Source: Acidobacteriota bacterium (GTDB taxonomy: Bacteria > Acidobacteriota > Thermoanaerobaculia > Multivoradales > Multivoraceae). Taken from it: 64,000 nucleotides of DNA. A program made the translations under genes and the position numbers. Below, piece after piece: positions 22,022 to 32,511 of this stretch (position 1 is its first letter; each line of letters starts with the position of its first letter). Under the pieces are notes generated by a model that was given only the letters and a program-made list of their open reading frames with translations, ran no database searches and was not told the DNA's origin. The stretch lies in the NCBI GenBank assembly GCA_028877275.1, contig JAPPFP010000014.1, positions 248,001 to 312,000 on the forward strand. Reading direction: 5' to 3'.

Positions 22022-22912
22022 GTGAATGGACACAAGGATACCGGCCCGGAGACGAGTCTCGCGGCCGAACTCGAGGACAGCCGTCGGCGCTGGCTCGAGG
22101 CGGGAATCCCGGCGCCGGAAGCCCTCCTCGTCACCGGTTCCGGCCTGAGCCTGGATCTCGGCGAGCCGGCGGCGGGACCGTGGTCGTTTTCCGACCTGTT
22201 CCCCTTCGACGTCGAGGCGATCGAGGGCCACGCCGTGACCGCCGAACTCGTGCGGACGGGCAACGGCAGGCTGATGCTCTACAGCCGCGGCCGGCTGCAC
22301 GCCTACCAGGGCTACACGCCGGCCCAGGTCGTCTACCTGGTGCGCCTCAGCGCCCTGCTCGGCGCCCGGTCGCTGGTCGTCACGAACGCCGCCGGTTCGC
22401 TGCGGGAGGACCTGCCTCCCGGCTCGATCGTGGCCATCTCCGACCACATCAACTTGACCGGTCTGAACCCGCTCAGGGGCCGGCTTCCGTCCGCCTGGGG
22501 GCCTCAGTTCCCCGACCTGGCGGATGCCTACGACCCCGGCCTGCGCCGCCGGTTCGCACAGCTCGGGGAGCAGGCCGGAATCCCGGTCGGCGAGGGGGTC
22601 TACGCCGGCCTGCTCGGACCGTCCTTCGAGACGCCGGCCGAGATTCGCGCCTACCGCACCCTGGGCGCCGACCTGGTCGGCATGTCGACGGTGCTCGAAG
22701 TGATCGCCGCCCGCCACATGGGGCTCCGCGTGCTCGGCTTCTCCCTGGTCACGAACATGGGCGTGGGTCTCGTGGACGAAGCGGTCGACCACCAGGACGT
22801 GCTCCGAATCGGCGGCGAAGCCTCCAGCGGTGTCGCCCGCCTCCTCTCCGACCTGTTCGCGGACGACGCGTTCTGGAACGGCCAGGTCGACCGGGAAGAA
22901 GCGCCGAGCTGA
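22022..22912 (+). CDS. purine nucleoside phosphorylase (trimeric type)
   Basis: The enzyme releases purine bases from (deoxy)inosine and guanosine. Signature elements are LLVTGSGLSLDLGE, the active-site region LHAYQGYTPAQVVYLVRLSA, VVTNAAGSLREDLPPG, ISDHINLTGLNPLRG, and AGLLGPSFETPAEIRAYRTL followed by GADLVGMSTVLEVIAARHMG, all typical of the PunA/PNP type. A GTG at 22022 gives about 296 residues. An in-frame ATG at 21974 would add 16 residues but leaves only 15 bases to the divergent hpt start, so I prefer the GTG. It pairs functionally with hpt, which uses the released base. Confidence 0.9.
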   Translation: MNGHKDTGPETSLAAELEDSRRRWLEAGIPAPEALLVTGSGLSLDLGEPAAGPWSFSDLFPFDVEAIEGHAVTAELVRTGNGRLMLYSRGRLHAYQGYTPAQVVYLVRLSALLGARSLVVTNAAGSLREDLPPGSIVAISDHINLTGLNPLRGRLPSAWGPQFPDLADAYDPGLRRRFAQLGEQAGIPVGEGVYAGLLGPSFETPAEIRAYRTLGADLVGMSTVLEVIAARHMGLRVLGFSLVTNMGVGLVDEAVDHQDVLRIGGEASSGVARLLSDLFADDAFWNGQVDREEAPS

Positions 22913-22915
22913 GCC

Positions 22916-24403
22916 ATGTCGGAACTCGAAGCCCAGATCGAAAACCGCCGCGACAAGCGAGACCGCCTGCGCGAACGGGGCGTCGACCCCTACCCGACTC
23001 GCGCGCCGTACGACCTCGAGCCGTGCGAAGTCTGCGAGCGCTACGGCGAGCAGACCGAGGCGGAACTCGAGCAGGCCGCCGTCTCTCTCCGGGTTCCCGG
23101 CCGCGTTCGCGCGCACCGCACCCACGGCAGGGCGGCGTTCCTCGACATCTCCGACGGCGCCGACTCCAGGGTCCAGGTTCTCCTGCGCCGCAACCACGTG
23201 GGCGAGGACTGCTGGTGGCTGCTGTCACAGCTCGACATCGGCGACTACGTGCTCGCCGACGGCCTGTTGATCCGCACCCGCACCGGCGAACTGACGATCG
23301 CGGCCGACCGCCTCGACCTGCTGGCGAAGGCCACCCGTCCGCTGCCGGAGAAGTGGCACGGCCTGGCCGACCGGGAAGAGCGTTACCGGCGCCGCTACCT
23401 CGACCTCCTGAACTCCTCCGAATCAACGCGACGGTTCGTCGTCCGCTCGCGGGCGATCTCCGCGCTCCGCGCCTGCCTGCTCGGCGAGGGCTTTCTCGAA
23501 GTCGAAACGCCGATGATGCAGGCCATTCCGGGGGGCGCAACGGCGCGGCCGTTCGTGACCCACCACAACGCGCTCGACCTCGACCTGTACCTGCGCATCG
23601 CGCCCGAGCTGTATCTCAAGCGCCTGCTGGTCGGCGGGCTGCACCGCGTGTTCGAGATCAATCGCAACTTCCGGAACGAAGGCATCTCGACCCAGCACAA
23701 CCCCGAGTTCACGATGCTGGAGTTCTACTGGGCCTACTCCGACTACGAACAGTTGATGGCCTTCACGGAGACGATGTTCGCCGCGGTCCTGGATGCCGTG
23801 CATGCCGACGGCTCGACAACCTGCACATGGCGCGGCAACGAGATCGACTTCCAGGCCCCCTGGCCGCGGCTCAGCGTACGGCAATCCCTCCTCGAGATCG
23901 GCGGCCTGGATCCGGCCGCGGTCGACGACGGGGCGGCTCTCGCCGCGGAACTCGCCCGCCTGGGCGAAGACCCGCCGAAGAACGCCAGCTACGGCAACCT
24001 GCTGATGGCCCTCTTCGACCGTCTCGTCGAACCGAAGTTGATTCAGCCCACCTTCATCCACGACTACCCGGTCGAAGTTTCACCCTTCGCCAAGCACAAC
24101 GCCGGCGACCCCCGCTTCACCGAACGATTCGAACTCTTCATCGGCGGCATGGAACTCGCGAACGCCTTCACCGAACTGAACGATCCCGACGACCAGGCCG
24201 AGCGATTCCGCCAGCAGCTCCGAGCCCGCGAAGGCGGCGACGACGAAGCCCACCGCTTCGACCGGGACTACGTCGAAGCACTCCAGTACGGCATGCCGCC
24301 CGCCGGCGGCCTCGGCCTCGGCATCGACCGCCTGGTCATGCTCCTGACCGACGCCCGGTCGATCCGCGACGTGATCCTGTTCCCGTTGCTGCGGCCGCGG
24401 TAG
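22916..24403 (+). CDS. lysS: lysyl-tRNA synthetase, class II
   Basis: This synthetase charges tRNA-Lys. The 495 residues contain an N-terminal OB-fold anticodon-binding domain (VPGRVRAHRTHGRAAFLDI) and the class II catalytic core: motif 1 around FLEVETPMMQ, motif 2 FEINRNFRNEGISTQHNPEF, and motif 3 GLGLGIDRLVMLL near the C-terminus. The full-length anticodon domain distinguishes it from the short EpmA paralogue. It starts 3 bases after the purine phosphorylase stop, so the two genes are co-transcribed. Confidence 0.95.
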   Translation: MSELEAQIENRRDKRDRLRERGVDPYPTRAPYDLEPCEVCERYGEQTEAELEQAAVSLRVPGRVRAHRTHGRAAFLDISDGADSRVQVLLRRNHVGEDCWWLLSQLDIGDYVLADGLLIRTRTGELTIAADRLDLLAKATRPLPEKWHGLADREERYRRRYLDLLNSSESTRRFVVRSRAISALRACLLGEGFLEVETPMMQAIPGGATARPFVTHHNALDLDLYLRIAPELYLKRLLVGGLHRVFEINRNFRNEGISTQHNPEFTMLEFYWAYSDYEQLMAFTETMFAAVLDAVHADGSTTCTWRGNEIDFQAPWPRLSVRQSLLEIGGLDPAAVDDGAALAAELARLGEDPPKNASYGNLLMALFDRLVEPKLIQPTFIHDYPVEVSPFAKHNAGDPRFTERFELFIGGMELANAFTELNDPDDQAERFRQQLRAREGGDDEAHRFDRDYVEALQYGMPPAGGLGLGIDRLVMLLTDARSIRDVILFPLLRPR

Positions 24404-24409
24404 GTACCG

Positions 24410-25393
24410 TCAGGGCCGCTCGGCCAGCCATTGCTCCACCGCCCGCCTGGCCGGATCCTCCAGCCAGGGCAGGACGCCGAGGTTGCCTTCGCGGGCGGCG
24501 GCTTCGATGTCGATTTCGTTCCGGTCGAAGAAGCGGGCGGCCCGGTAGTAGGCGTCGCCGCCGGTGACGGCAGCGTCGCCGCGTTCGATCAGGTGGCCCG
24601 CCAGTTCGCGGGCGAGGCGGAGTCGTGCCGGGAGCGGAGGCGCGGGAAGTGGCCGCGGCAGGCGATGATCGAGGCCGGCGGCTTTGACCGCCTCTTGAAA
24701 AGCCGCCTCGTCTGGAGGCGAATCGTCACCGTGGAACACGGCGTCGAAGGCCTCAGGCCAGGTCCGTTCCAGACGTTCAGCGAGCAGGCGCCGGTCGTGG
24801 GCGTCCAGGTCCAGCGAGCGCGGGACGACTCGGTGGGCTCCGGCTGCCGCGAAGCGGACCGTGGCCGGGCCCAGCACCTCTGGTTGATCGGTCCAGCCGG
24901 AGATCAGCGGCCAGACCAGGGTCGCGTCCTGGAGCGGCGGCGGAGCGAATGGGAGGCTCGACTGGCGGTTCTCCCTGAACTCCTCTCGCAGCGCTTCGGC
25001 CTGGCAAACCAGGCTGTCGAGTACGTCGAGCACGATCGTGGCGTTGAGCGGCAGATCGGCGGCCGTGGTGTCCGCCAGGCGACCCCGTACGACCTGGACC
25101 AGGAGGGGTGCGCCTGTGACCGCTGCGGCTTCGATGATGCTCGAGCGGAGTGGCCCATGTTCAGCCGCAACCGGCGGCACGTAGACGACATCGGTCACCA
25201 AGTGGAGCAGCTCGACTGCATCCCTTTCATCGACGGACGCCGCGTCCGCCGCGGCTCCGGACGATCGCAGGCTGCCGGTAGCGAGATCGCACGAGAACTC
25301 GCCCTCACGGGCAAGTGGCCAGCGGGAGAAGCTGTGGTGTATCCAGAGATTGGCGGGTTCGGCGACGTGTTCCCGAAGCGTGAGGGGGGTCAC
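24410..25393 (-). CDS. conserved-looking protein of unknown function
   Basis: I do not recognise this 327-residue protein. It begins MTPLTLREHVAEPANLWIHH, has no signal peptide or membrane segment, and contains few Cys residues. A mixed alpha/beta N-terminal half (VVYVPPVAAEHGPLRSSIIE, ATIVLDVLDSLVCQAEALRE) is followed by a Pro/Ala/Leu-rich linker (about 245-262: RLPRPLPAPPLPARLRL) and a helical C-terminus. Its start is 4 bases before the ribE stop on the same strand side, and it converges with lysS (6-base gap). It is probably the last gene of the rib-ftsY-aroB run. Coding is supported by the tight spacing and codon usage like its neighbours. Confidence 0.6.
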   Translation of the reverse strand: MTPLTLREHVAEPANLWIHHSFSRWPLAREGEFSCDLATGSLRSSGAAADAASVDERDAVELLHLVTDVVYVPPVAAEHGPLRSSIIEAAAVTGAPLLVQVVRGRLADTTAADLPLNATIVLDVLDSLVCQAEALREEFRENRQSSLPFAPPPLQDATLVWPLISGWTDQPEVLGPATVRFAAAGAHRVVPRSLDLDAHDRRLLAERLERTWPEAFDAVFHGDDSPPDEAAFQEAVKAAGLDHRLPRPLPAPPLPARLRLARELAGHLIERGDAAVTGGDAYYRAARFFDRNEIDIEAAAREGNLGVLPWLEDPARRAVEQWLAERP

Positions 25394-25397
25394 GTGG

Positions 25398-26033
25398 CTA
25401 CTTCGACTCGAGCGCGGCGGCGACCGCTGCCTCCACCGCCTTCTGGACGTAGCGGGCGAGAACGTCGCCCTCGACGTTCACCCGATCGCCCGGCTTCAGA
25501 CCGCCCAGGGTCGTCACATCGAGGGTGTGCGGAATCAGCGCCACGTCGAAGGTCCGTTCATCGAGCGACGCCACGGTCAGGCTGACGCCGTCGATCGTGA
25601 TGCTGCCCTTGAGCACGACTCCGGTCTCCAGTCCGGCAGGGACGTTGAAGGTGACGACGCGGTGGTCCCCCTGCTCCTCGACTCGCGCTACGCGCGTCGT
25701 GGTGTCCACGTGCCCCTGGACCCAGTGGCCGCCCAACGGTTCTCCGGCCGAAAGTGGCGGCTCGAGGTTCACCTCGTCCCCTGCCCGCAGCGCGCCGAGC
25801 GTCGTTCGGCTCAGCGTCTCCGGAGACAGATCGAACACGGATCGCGCGGCTCCATCCACCTCGTCCTGCTCCACCACGGTCAGGCACACGCCCGCCACGG
25901 CGATGCTGGCACCTAGATCGAGCTTCGCGGCCAGCGCCGGCGAGTGTCCGACGACCAGGCGCGCACCGCCCCGGTCGGACGCCCCGGGGACCTCGACTAC
26001 CCGCCCACGCTCCGTGACAATTCCGGTAAACAT
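25398..26033 (-). CDS. ribE: riboflavin synthase alpha chain
   Basis: The enzyme makes riboflavin from two molecules of 6,7-dimethyl-8-ribityllumazine. The 211 residues show the duplicated lumazine-binding domain. The first copy starts MFTGIVTERGRVVEV with SIAVAGVCLTV and LGALRAGDEVNLEPPL. The second copy repeats the pattern with TIDGVSLTVASL and LGGLKPGDRVNVEGDVLAR. The ATG at 26033 is the natural start because MFTGI(V/I) is the invariant family beginning. It lies inside the 3' end of ribD (37-base overlap), so translation is probably coupled. Confidence 0.95.
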   Translation of the reverse strand: MFTGIVTERGRVVEVPGASDRGGARLVVGHSPALAAKLDLGASIAVAGVCLTVVEQDEVDGAARSVFDLSPETLSRTTLGALRAGDEVNLEPPLSAGEPLGGHWVQGHVDTTTRVARVEEQGDHRVVTFNVPAGLETGVVLKGSITIDGVSLTVASLDERTFDVALIPHTLDVTTLGGLKPGDRVNVEGDVLARYVQKAVEAAVAAALESK

Positions 26034-27166
26034 CCCTGTCTGTAGCCTAAGAGAATCACGTCCGGTCCGCGCCTGCTGATCCGCAGTTCGTCCAGGCGCC
26101 AGGCATCGGCGAGCCGCCGCGGTCCCTCGCCGCCCAGAGGACCCGGAGCCGCGGCGCCGCCGATCAGAACCGGCGCGCAGCAGACCGCCGCTCGATCCCA
26201 CAGCCCGGAGCCGGCAAAGGCGGCGAGCACTTCCCCGCCACCCTCGACCAGCACGTTGGAGACCCCACGGTCGAAGAGGTCCTCCAGCACATCGGCCGGC
26301 TCGACGGCGGAAAGGGCCAATACCTCGGCGCCGGCGCTGCGCAGCCGATCGCGCCGCGTCGCCCAATCCCGGGCGTCCGCCGACGTCGAGGAGCCGCTCT
26401 CCTGCGGAGCCTCCGTGTAGATGACGACGGGTCCCTCGACCTCGAACAACCGCGCCGTGGGTGACAGCCGCAACCGCCGATCGAGCACCGCCCGCAGGAT
26501 CGGCCCCTCGGCCCGACGCAGCCTCCGGTTCAGCCGTGGATCGTCGGCCAGTGCGGTACCGCTGCCAACGACGATCGCCTGGTGCTCCTCCCGCAGGTCG
26601 AGTGCCCACTTCCTGCCCTGCTCTGACGAGATCCACTGGCTGTCGCCGGTCGCCGTCGCGATCCGTCCGTCCAGGCTCATTGCCCACTTGAGGGTCACCG
26701 CCGGCCGCCGCTGGACGACCCGGGTCAGGAAGGGAACGTTCAGTTCCACCGCCTGCCCGGCAAGCAAGCCGCCCTCGACCCGGACGCCCATGGCGCGCAG
26801 CCGGTCCCCGCCGCCGCCCGTCACCTCCGGGTTCGGATCGCGGTGGGCGAAGACCACGCGCTTGATGCCGGACTCGATGACCCGGTCGGCGCAGGGCGGC
26901 GTGCGCCCGTGATGGTTGCAGGGTTCGAGGGTCACGTACAGCGTGCCGTCCAGCGCCGCGTTTCCAGCGACTCGCAGCGCCGCCACCTCCGCGTGTTCTC
27001 CGCCCGCCAGGCGATGCCAGCCCTCGCCGACGATCGCACCGCCGTTCGTGACGACCGCCCCGACCATCGGGTTCGGCGCCACGGTGTAGCGGCCGCGGCG
27101 CGCCAGGGTCAGCGCGCGGGCCATCGCCCGCTCATCGCCCGGACTGAATCCCGACCCCTCGCTCAT
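25997..27166 (-). CDS. ribD: bifunctional riboflavin deaminase/reductase RibD
   Basis: RibD performs two early riboflavin steps. The N-terminal deaminase domain (about 10-150) has the zinc-binding HAEVAAL and LEPCNHHGRTPPC motifs with the catalytic Glu. The C-terminal reductase domain (about 155-370) has VTLKWAMSLDGRIAT, the DLREEHQAIVVGSGTALADD segment and SNVLVEGGGEVLAAF. The 389-residue length is normal. It overlaps ribE by 37 bases and the ftsY stop by 4. No ribBA or ribH is in the window, so the pathway genes are split in this genome. Confidence 0.95.
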   Translation of the reverse strand: MSEGSGFSPGDERAMARALTLARRGRYTVAPNPMVGAVVTNGGAIVGEGWHRLAGGEHAEVAALRVAGNAALDGTLYVTLEPCNHHGRTPPCADRVIESGIKRVVFAHRDPNPEVTGGGGDRLRAMGVRVEGGLLAGQAVELNVPFLTRVVQRRPAVTLKWAMSLDGRIATATGDSQWISSEQGRKWALDLREEHQAIVVGSGTALADDPRLNRRLRRAEGPILRAVLDRRLRLSPTARLFEVEGPVVIYTEAPQESGSSTSADARDWATRRDRLRSAGAEVLALSAVEPADVLEDLFDRGVSNVLVEGGGEVLAAFAGSGLWDRAAVCCAPVLIGGAAAPGPLGGEGPRRLADAWRLDELRISRRGPDVILLGYRQGCLPELSRSVGG

Positions 27167-28149
27167 CCGAAGAGAGCGGCCGCGAAGGACCGCGGATCGA
27201 AGTCGACCATGTCCTCGACCGCCTCGCCAACGCCCAGCCAGGCGACGGGCAGGCGCAGGTCGCGCGCGATCGCCACCGCCATGCCACCCTTCGCGGTGCC
27301 GTCGATCTTGGCCAGGAAGACAGCGTCGAGCGGGGCGGCGGCGCCGAACTCTCGCGCCTGCACCAGGGCGTTGTGCCCGGTCCCCGCGTCGACGACAAGA
27401 AGGTTCTTCACGCGCCAGGTGCGGCCCTCTTCTTCAGCCGATGCGCGCCGCGCCACCCGATGCACCTTGGCCAGCTCGTCCATCAACTGGCCGCGCGTGT
27501 GGAGCCGGCCCGCCGTGTCGACGATCAGGTGGTCCGCGCCGCGGGCCCCGGCCGCCTGCACGGCATCGAACACGAGCGCCGCCGGATCGCCACCCGACGG
27601 ACGCCGCACGACCTCGACTCCGAGCCGCTCGCCCCAGACCTGGAGCTGCTCGGCCGCCGCCGCCCGGAAGGTGTCCGCCGCCGCGAACAGCACCCGCTCG
27701 CCGCGCGCCAGGGAAGCGTGGGCCAGCTTCGCGGCGGAGGTGGTCTTGCCCGAACCGTTGACGCCGACCAGCAGGGTGATCCGCGGCGGCGGCGGCCACT
27801 CGGCCCGCGGCGCGTCGAGCAGCAGCACCGCCACCTCGTCGACCAGCAACTGCCGGAGCCCGACTTCATCGCCTCGCGCGACGGATCCGGTGCGCACGGC
27901 CGACCGGAGACGCTCGACCAGCTCGAGGGACGTCTCGACACCGAGGTCGGCCTCGATCAGTGTCTCCTCGAGTTGCTCCAGGACGTCCTCGTCGATGCGC
28001 TGCGCGTTTCCCAGCACGGCGCCGATGCGGGAGGAAAGCCCCTCCCGGGTACGACCGAGGCCCCGGCGCAGCCGATTCCACAGCCCGCCCGACCGGAGTT
28101 CCTCCCCGGACGATCGCAGGGCTACGCCGCCGCCGAGGTCCGCACTCAT
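27163..28149 (-). CDS. ftsY: signal recognition particle receptor FtsY
   Basis: FtsY is the SRP-receptor GTPase for co-translational membrane targeting. The N-domain begins WNRLRRGLGRTREGLSSRIG. The G-domain has P-loop GVNGSGKTTSAAKLA, ADTFRAAAAEQLQVWGERLG, DTAGRLHT and the GTP-specificity segment KIDGTAKGG. The ATG at 28149 overlaps the aroB stop (ATGA) and gives 328 residues. The long acidic A domain of enterobacterial FtsY is absent, so membrane binding must rely on the short amphipathic N-terminus. Only about 25 residues precede the N-domain. Confidence 0.93.
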   Translation of the reverse strand: MSADLGGGVALRSSGEELRSGGLWNRLRRGLGRTREGLSSRIGAVLGNAQRIDEDVLEQLEETLIEADLGVETSLELVERLRSAVRTGSVARGDEVGLRQLLVDEVAVLLLDAPRAEWPPPPRITLLVGVNGSGKTTSAAKLAHASLARGERVLFAAADTFRAAAAEQLQVWGERLGVEVVRRPSGGDPAALVFDAVQAAGARGADHLIVDTAGRLHTRGQLMDELAKVHRVARRASAEEEGRTWRVKNLLVVDAGTGHNALVQAREFGAAAPLDAVFLAKIDGTAKGGMAVAIARDLRLPVAWLGVGEAVEDMVDFDPRSFAAALFG

Positions 28150-29315
28150 GCCGGCGCCCCGCCCGCCGGAGCGCGTGATGTGTCGAGGAAGACCTCGAGT
28201 TCGCTCCGCACCAGAGCCGGATCGAGGCCGGGGACGATCTCGCCCCGTCCAGGCGCCGCCGGCAGAATCCACACCAGACCGCTCTCGCGGGCCTTCTTGT
28301 CCCGGCCCATCGCCTTGATCAGGCGGTCCGCGTCGAGACGCACGCCAAGCTGGCGCTCGACGTCCCCGAGCGTCGGCGGCCCGAGCCGATCGATCATCCG
28401 CTCCAGGCGCTCCGCAAACTCCGGATCCAGTCCGCGTCGCCGCGCCAGGCGGAGGGCGAACCTCATCCCGTGGCCGACCGCGTCACCATGGCGTAGCCCG
28501 CGATAGCCGAACTCCGACTCGATCGCGTGTCCCAATGTGTGTCCGAAGTTGAGCAGACGGCGCCGGTCCCCTTCTTCGAGATCCGCTTCGACGACGTTGA
28601 GCTTGGCCTGAATGGAGGCCGCGACGACCGGGGTCAACACTTCCGGGTCCATCGCGAGCAAGCGATCCAGCGACTCCTCCACCAGCGCCAGCAGATCGAG
28701 ATCGAGCAGCGCTGCCATCTTGATCACTTCGAACAGACCGGCTCGAAGCTCCGCTGCCGGCAGGCTCCCCAGGCAATCGATGTCAGCGAGCACGAAGCGC
28801 GGATGGTGGAAGGCCCCGACCGAGTTCTTGCCGCCGGCCAGGTCGACCCCCGTCTTGCCGCCGACCGACGCGTCGACCTGCGCCAGCAGCGTTGTCGGGA
28901 TCTGCACGTAGTCGATGCCCCGCAGGAAGCACGCCGCGGCGAAGCCGCCGAGATCGCCGATGGCGCCGCCGCCGAGCGTGACGAGACGGCTGTCCCGCTT
29001 GCCGCCACGCTCGAGCATCCGCTGCCAGACGGACGCGGCGCACTCGACCGTCTTCGCCGCCTCGCCGTCCGGCACCTCGAGCGTCTCGATCCGCCCCGCG
29101 GGCTCGAGCAGCTTCCTCGCCGCCGCGCCACAGTGCCGATCCGGGAGCTCGCCGGTAACGAGAAACACGGTCCGGCCCCGGCACCAGTCCGCGACCCCGC
29201 TCAGCACGCCGGAGCCTGCCGACGCCAGAAGACCCGGCCCGACGAGGATGTCGCTCTCGCCACGCGGGTGCGCGAGGGTCAGGCGATGCGGCGCGTCCGG
29301 AACGAAGTCCACCAT
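28146..29315 (-). CDS. aroB: 3-dehydroquinate synthase
   Basis: This is the second step of the shikimate pathway. The 389 residues contain the NAD-binding LGGGAIGDLGGFAAA, then FLRGIDYVQIPTTLLAQVDA and SVGGKTGVDLAGGKNSVGAF, and the metal-binding LLNFGHTLGHAIE. It has a 4-base overlap with ftsY downstream, and aspS stops 18 bases upstream of its start. It is probably part of one long operon from hisS to ribE. Confidence 0.95.
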   Translation of the reverse strand: MVDFVPDAPHRLTLAHPRGESDILVGPGLLASAGSGVLSGVADWCRGRTVFLVTGELPDRHCGAAARKLLEPAGRIETLEVPDGEAAKTVECAASVWQRMLERGGKRDSRLVTLGGGAIGDLGGFAAACFLRGIDYVQIPTTLLAQVDASVGGKTGVDLAGGKNSVGAFHHPRFVLADIDCLGSLPAAELRAGLFEVIKMAALLDLDLLALVEESLDRLLAMDPEVLTPVVAASIQAKLNVVEADLEEGDRRRLLNFGHTLGHAIESEFGYRGLRHGDAVGHGMRFALRLARRRGLDPEFAERLERMIDRLGPPTLGDVERQLGVRLDADRLIKAMGRDKKARESGLVWILPAAPGRGEIVPGLDPALVRSELEVFLDTSRAPAGGAPA

Positions 29316-29333
29316 GCCGGCTCCGCGAGCGTC

Positions 29334-31094
<1,761 letters not shown>

Positions 31095-31150
31095 GTGCGT
31101 GTTCCTCGTGGCGAGCCGCTGCCGGCTCGAACCGCCGATCCTCGCACAAC

Positions 31151-32446
31151 TCAGGCGGAAATTCTCGCCGCCACCGCGGCCGCGAAGCCGTCCCGAGGAA
31201 TCGTCTCCTGGCTGCCCTCGTAGAAGTTCCTCAACACGACCTCTTGGCTCTTCTCTTCCTCCTCGCCAAAGAGCACGACCCACTGGCAGTCGTGGCGGGC
31301 CGCCTGTTTCAGACGCGCCTTGAGTGGCCGGAGTGAATCGAACTCACAGATCGCGGGGATACCGGCGGCGCGCAGCTCCTGCGCCAGCTCCATGCCATGC
31401 CGGCGATACGAGCCGCCGATCGGAATCACGCACACGGGCCTTCGACGATGGGCCTCGGCGTTCAGACGCTTACGGGCTCCGGGGATCTTCAGGACCAGGT
31501 CGACCAGCCGGTCCTGACCGATCGCGAAACCGATGCCGGGAACGCTCGGCCCGCCGAGGTCGGCGATCAAACCGTCATAGCGGCCGCCGCCCAGGATCGC
31601 GTTCTGGGCGCCCAGGGCGGTGGACGTGATCTCGAACACGGTCCGCGTGTAGTAGTCGAGGCCGCGCACCAGCCGATCGTCGATCTCGAAGTCGACGCCG
31701 AACCGGCCGAGTTCGTCGCAGACGACCTGGAAGTGGTCGCGAGCCGGGCCGCCCAGCTCGTCGCGAAGTCGTGGTGCGCCTTCCAGTAGTTCCCGCTCCC
31801 TGGGAGCCTTCGTGTCCAGAATGCGGAGGGGATTCGTCTCGAGCCGTCGCCGGCTGTCCGCGCCCAAGTCGTCGCGGTACGGTTCGAGGAACTCGCGAAG
31901 ATACTGGGAGTAACGCTGCCGGCATTCCGCGTCGCCTACCGAGTTCAGGCCCACCTCCAGGTCCTCGAACCCCAGCTCCCCCAGGAAGCGCAGCAGCATG
32001 ACGAGCAACTCGACGTCGCTGTAGGGCCCGGGATCCCCGATCAACTCCGCGCCGATCTGATGAAACTGACGGTAGCGGCCTTCCTGGGGACGCTCGTAGC
32101 GGAAGTACGGCCCCATGTAGAAGACCTTGACCGGCTGCGGTCCCGACGCCCAGTTGTTCTGCAGGTAGGCGCGCGCGACCGGCGCCGTGCCTTCCGGGCG
32201 GAGCGTCAGGCTACGTCCCTTCTTGTCGTCGAAGGTGTACATCTGCTTGCCGACGATCTCGCTGGCCTCGCCCACGCCACGCACGAACAGCTCCGTCTCC
32301 TCCACGACCGGTGTCCGCACCTCGTCGTACCCATAGAGGGAGAACACCTCTCGCGCCTTCTCCTCCACGAACGCGAAAGCACCGGCCTTGCCGAACAGCA
32401 GGTCGTGCATGCCCTTTACGGTCCGGAATCGCCGCTTCGCAGCCAT
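31151..32446 (-). CDS. hisS: histidyl-tRNA synthetase
   Basis: This class II synthetase has 431 residues. The N-terminal FRTVKGMHDLL is the family start. Motif 2 contains FRYERPQEGRYRQFHQIGAE, and the histidine-specific segments LVRGLDYYTRTVFE and ILGGGRYDGLIADLGG are clear, followed by GFAIGQDRL. An anticodon-binding alpha/beta domain begins near residue 335 (RRRPVCVIPIGGSYR). It lies 56 bases upstream of the aspS start on the same strand. Confidence 0.95.
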   Translation of the reverse strand: MAAKRRFRTVKGMHDLLFGKAGAFAFVEEKAREVFSLYGYDEVRTPVVEETELFVRGVGEASEIVGKQMYTFDDKKGRSLTLRPEGTAPVARAYLQNNWASGPQPVKVFYMGPYFRYERPQEGRYRQFHQIGAELIGDPGPYSDVELLVMLLRFLGELGFEDLEVGLNSVGDAECRQRYSQYLREFLEPYRDDLGADSRRRLETNPLRILDTKAPRERELLEGAPRLRDELGGPARDHFQVVCDELGRFGVDFEIDDRLVRGLDYYTRTVFEITSTALGAQNAILGGGRYDGLIADLGGPSVPGIGFAIGQDRLVDLVLKIPGARKRLNAEAHRRRPVCVIPIGGSYRRHGMELAQELRAAGIPAICEFDSLRPLKARLKQAARHDCQWVVLFGEEEEKSQEVVLRNFYEGSQETIPRDGFAAAVAARISA

Positions 32447-32511
32447 GGCGCGATGGTATCCACCCCGGAGACGATTCCCGGTGGTAGCGTCCCGGCAGGG
32501 ACGAACCGCCC

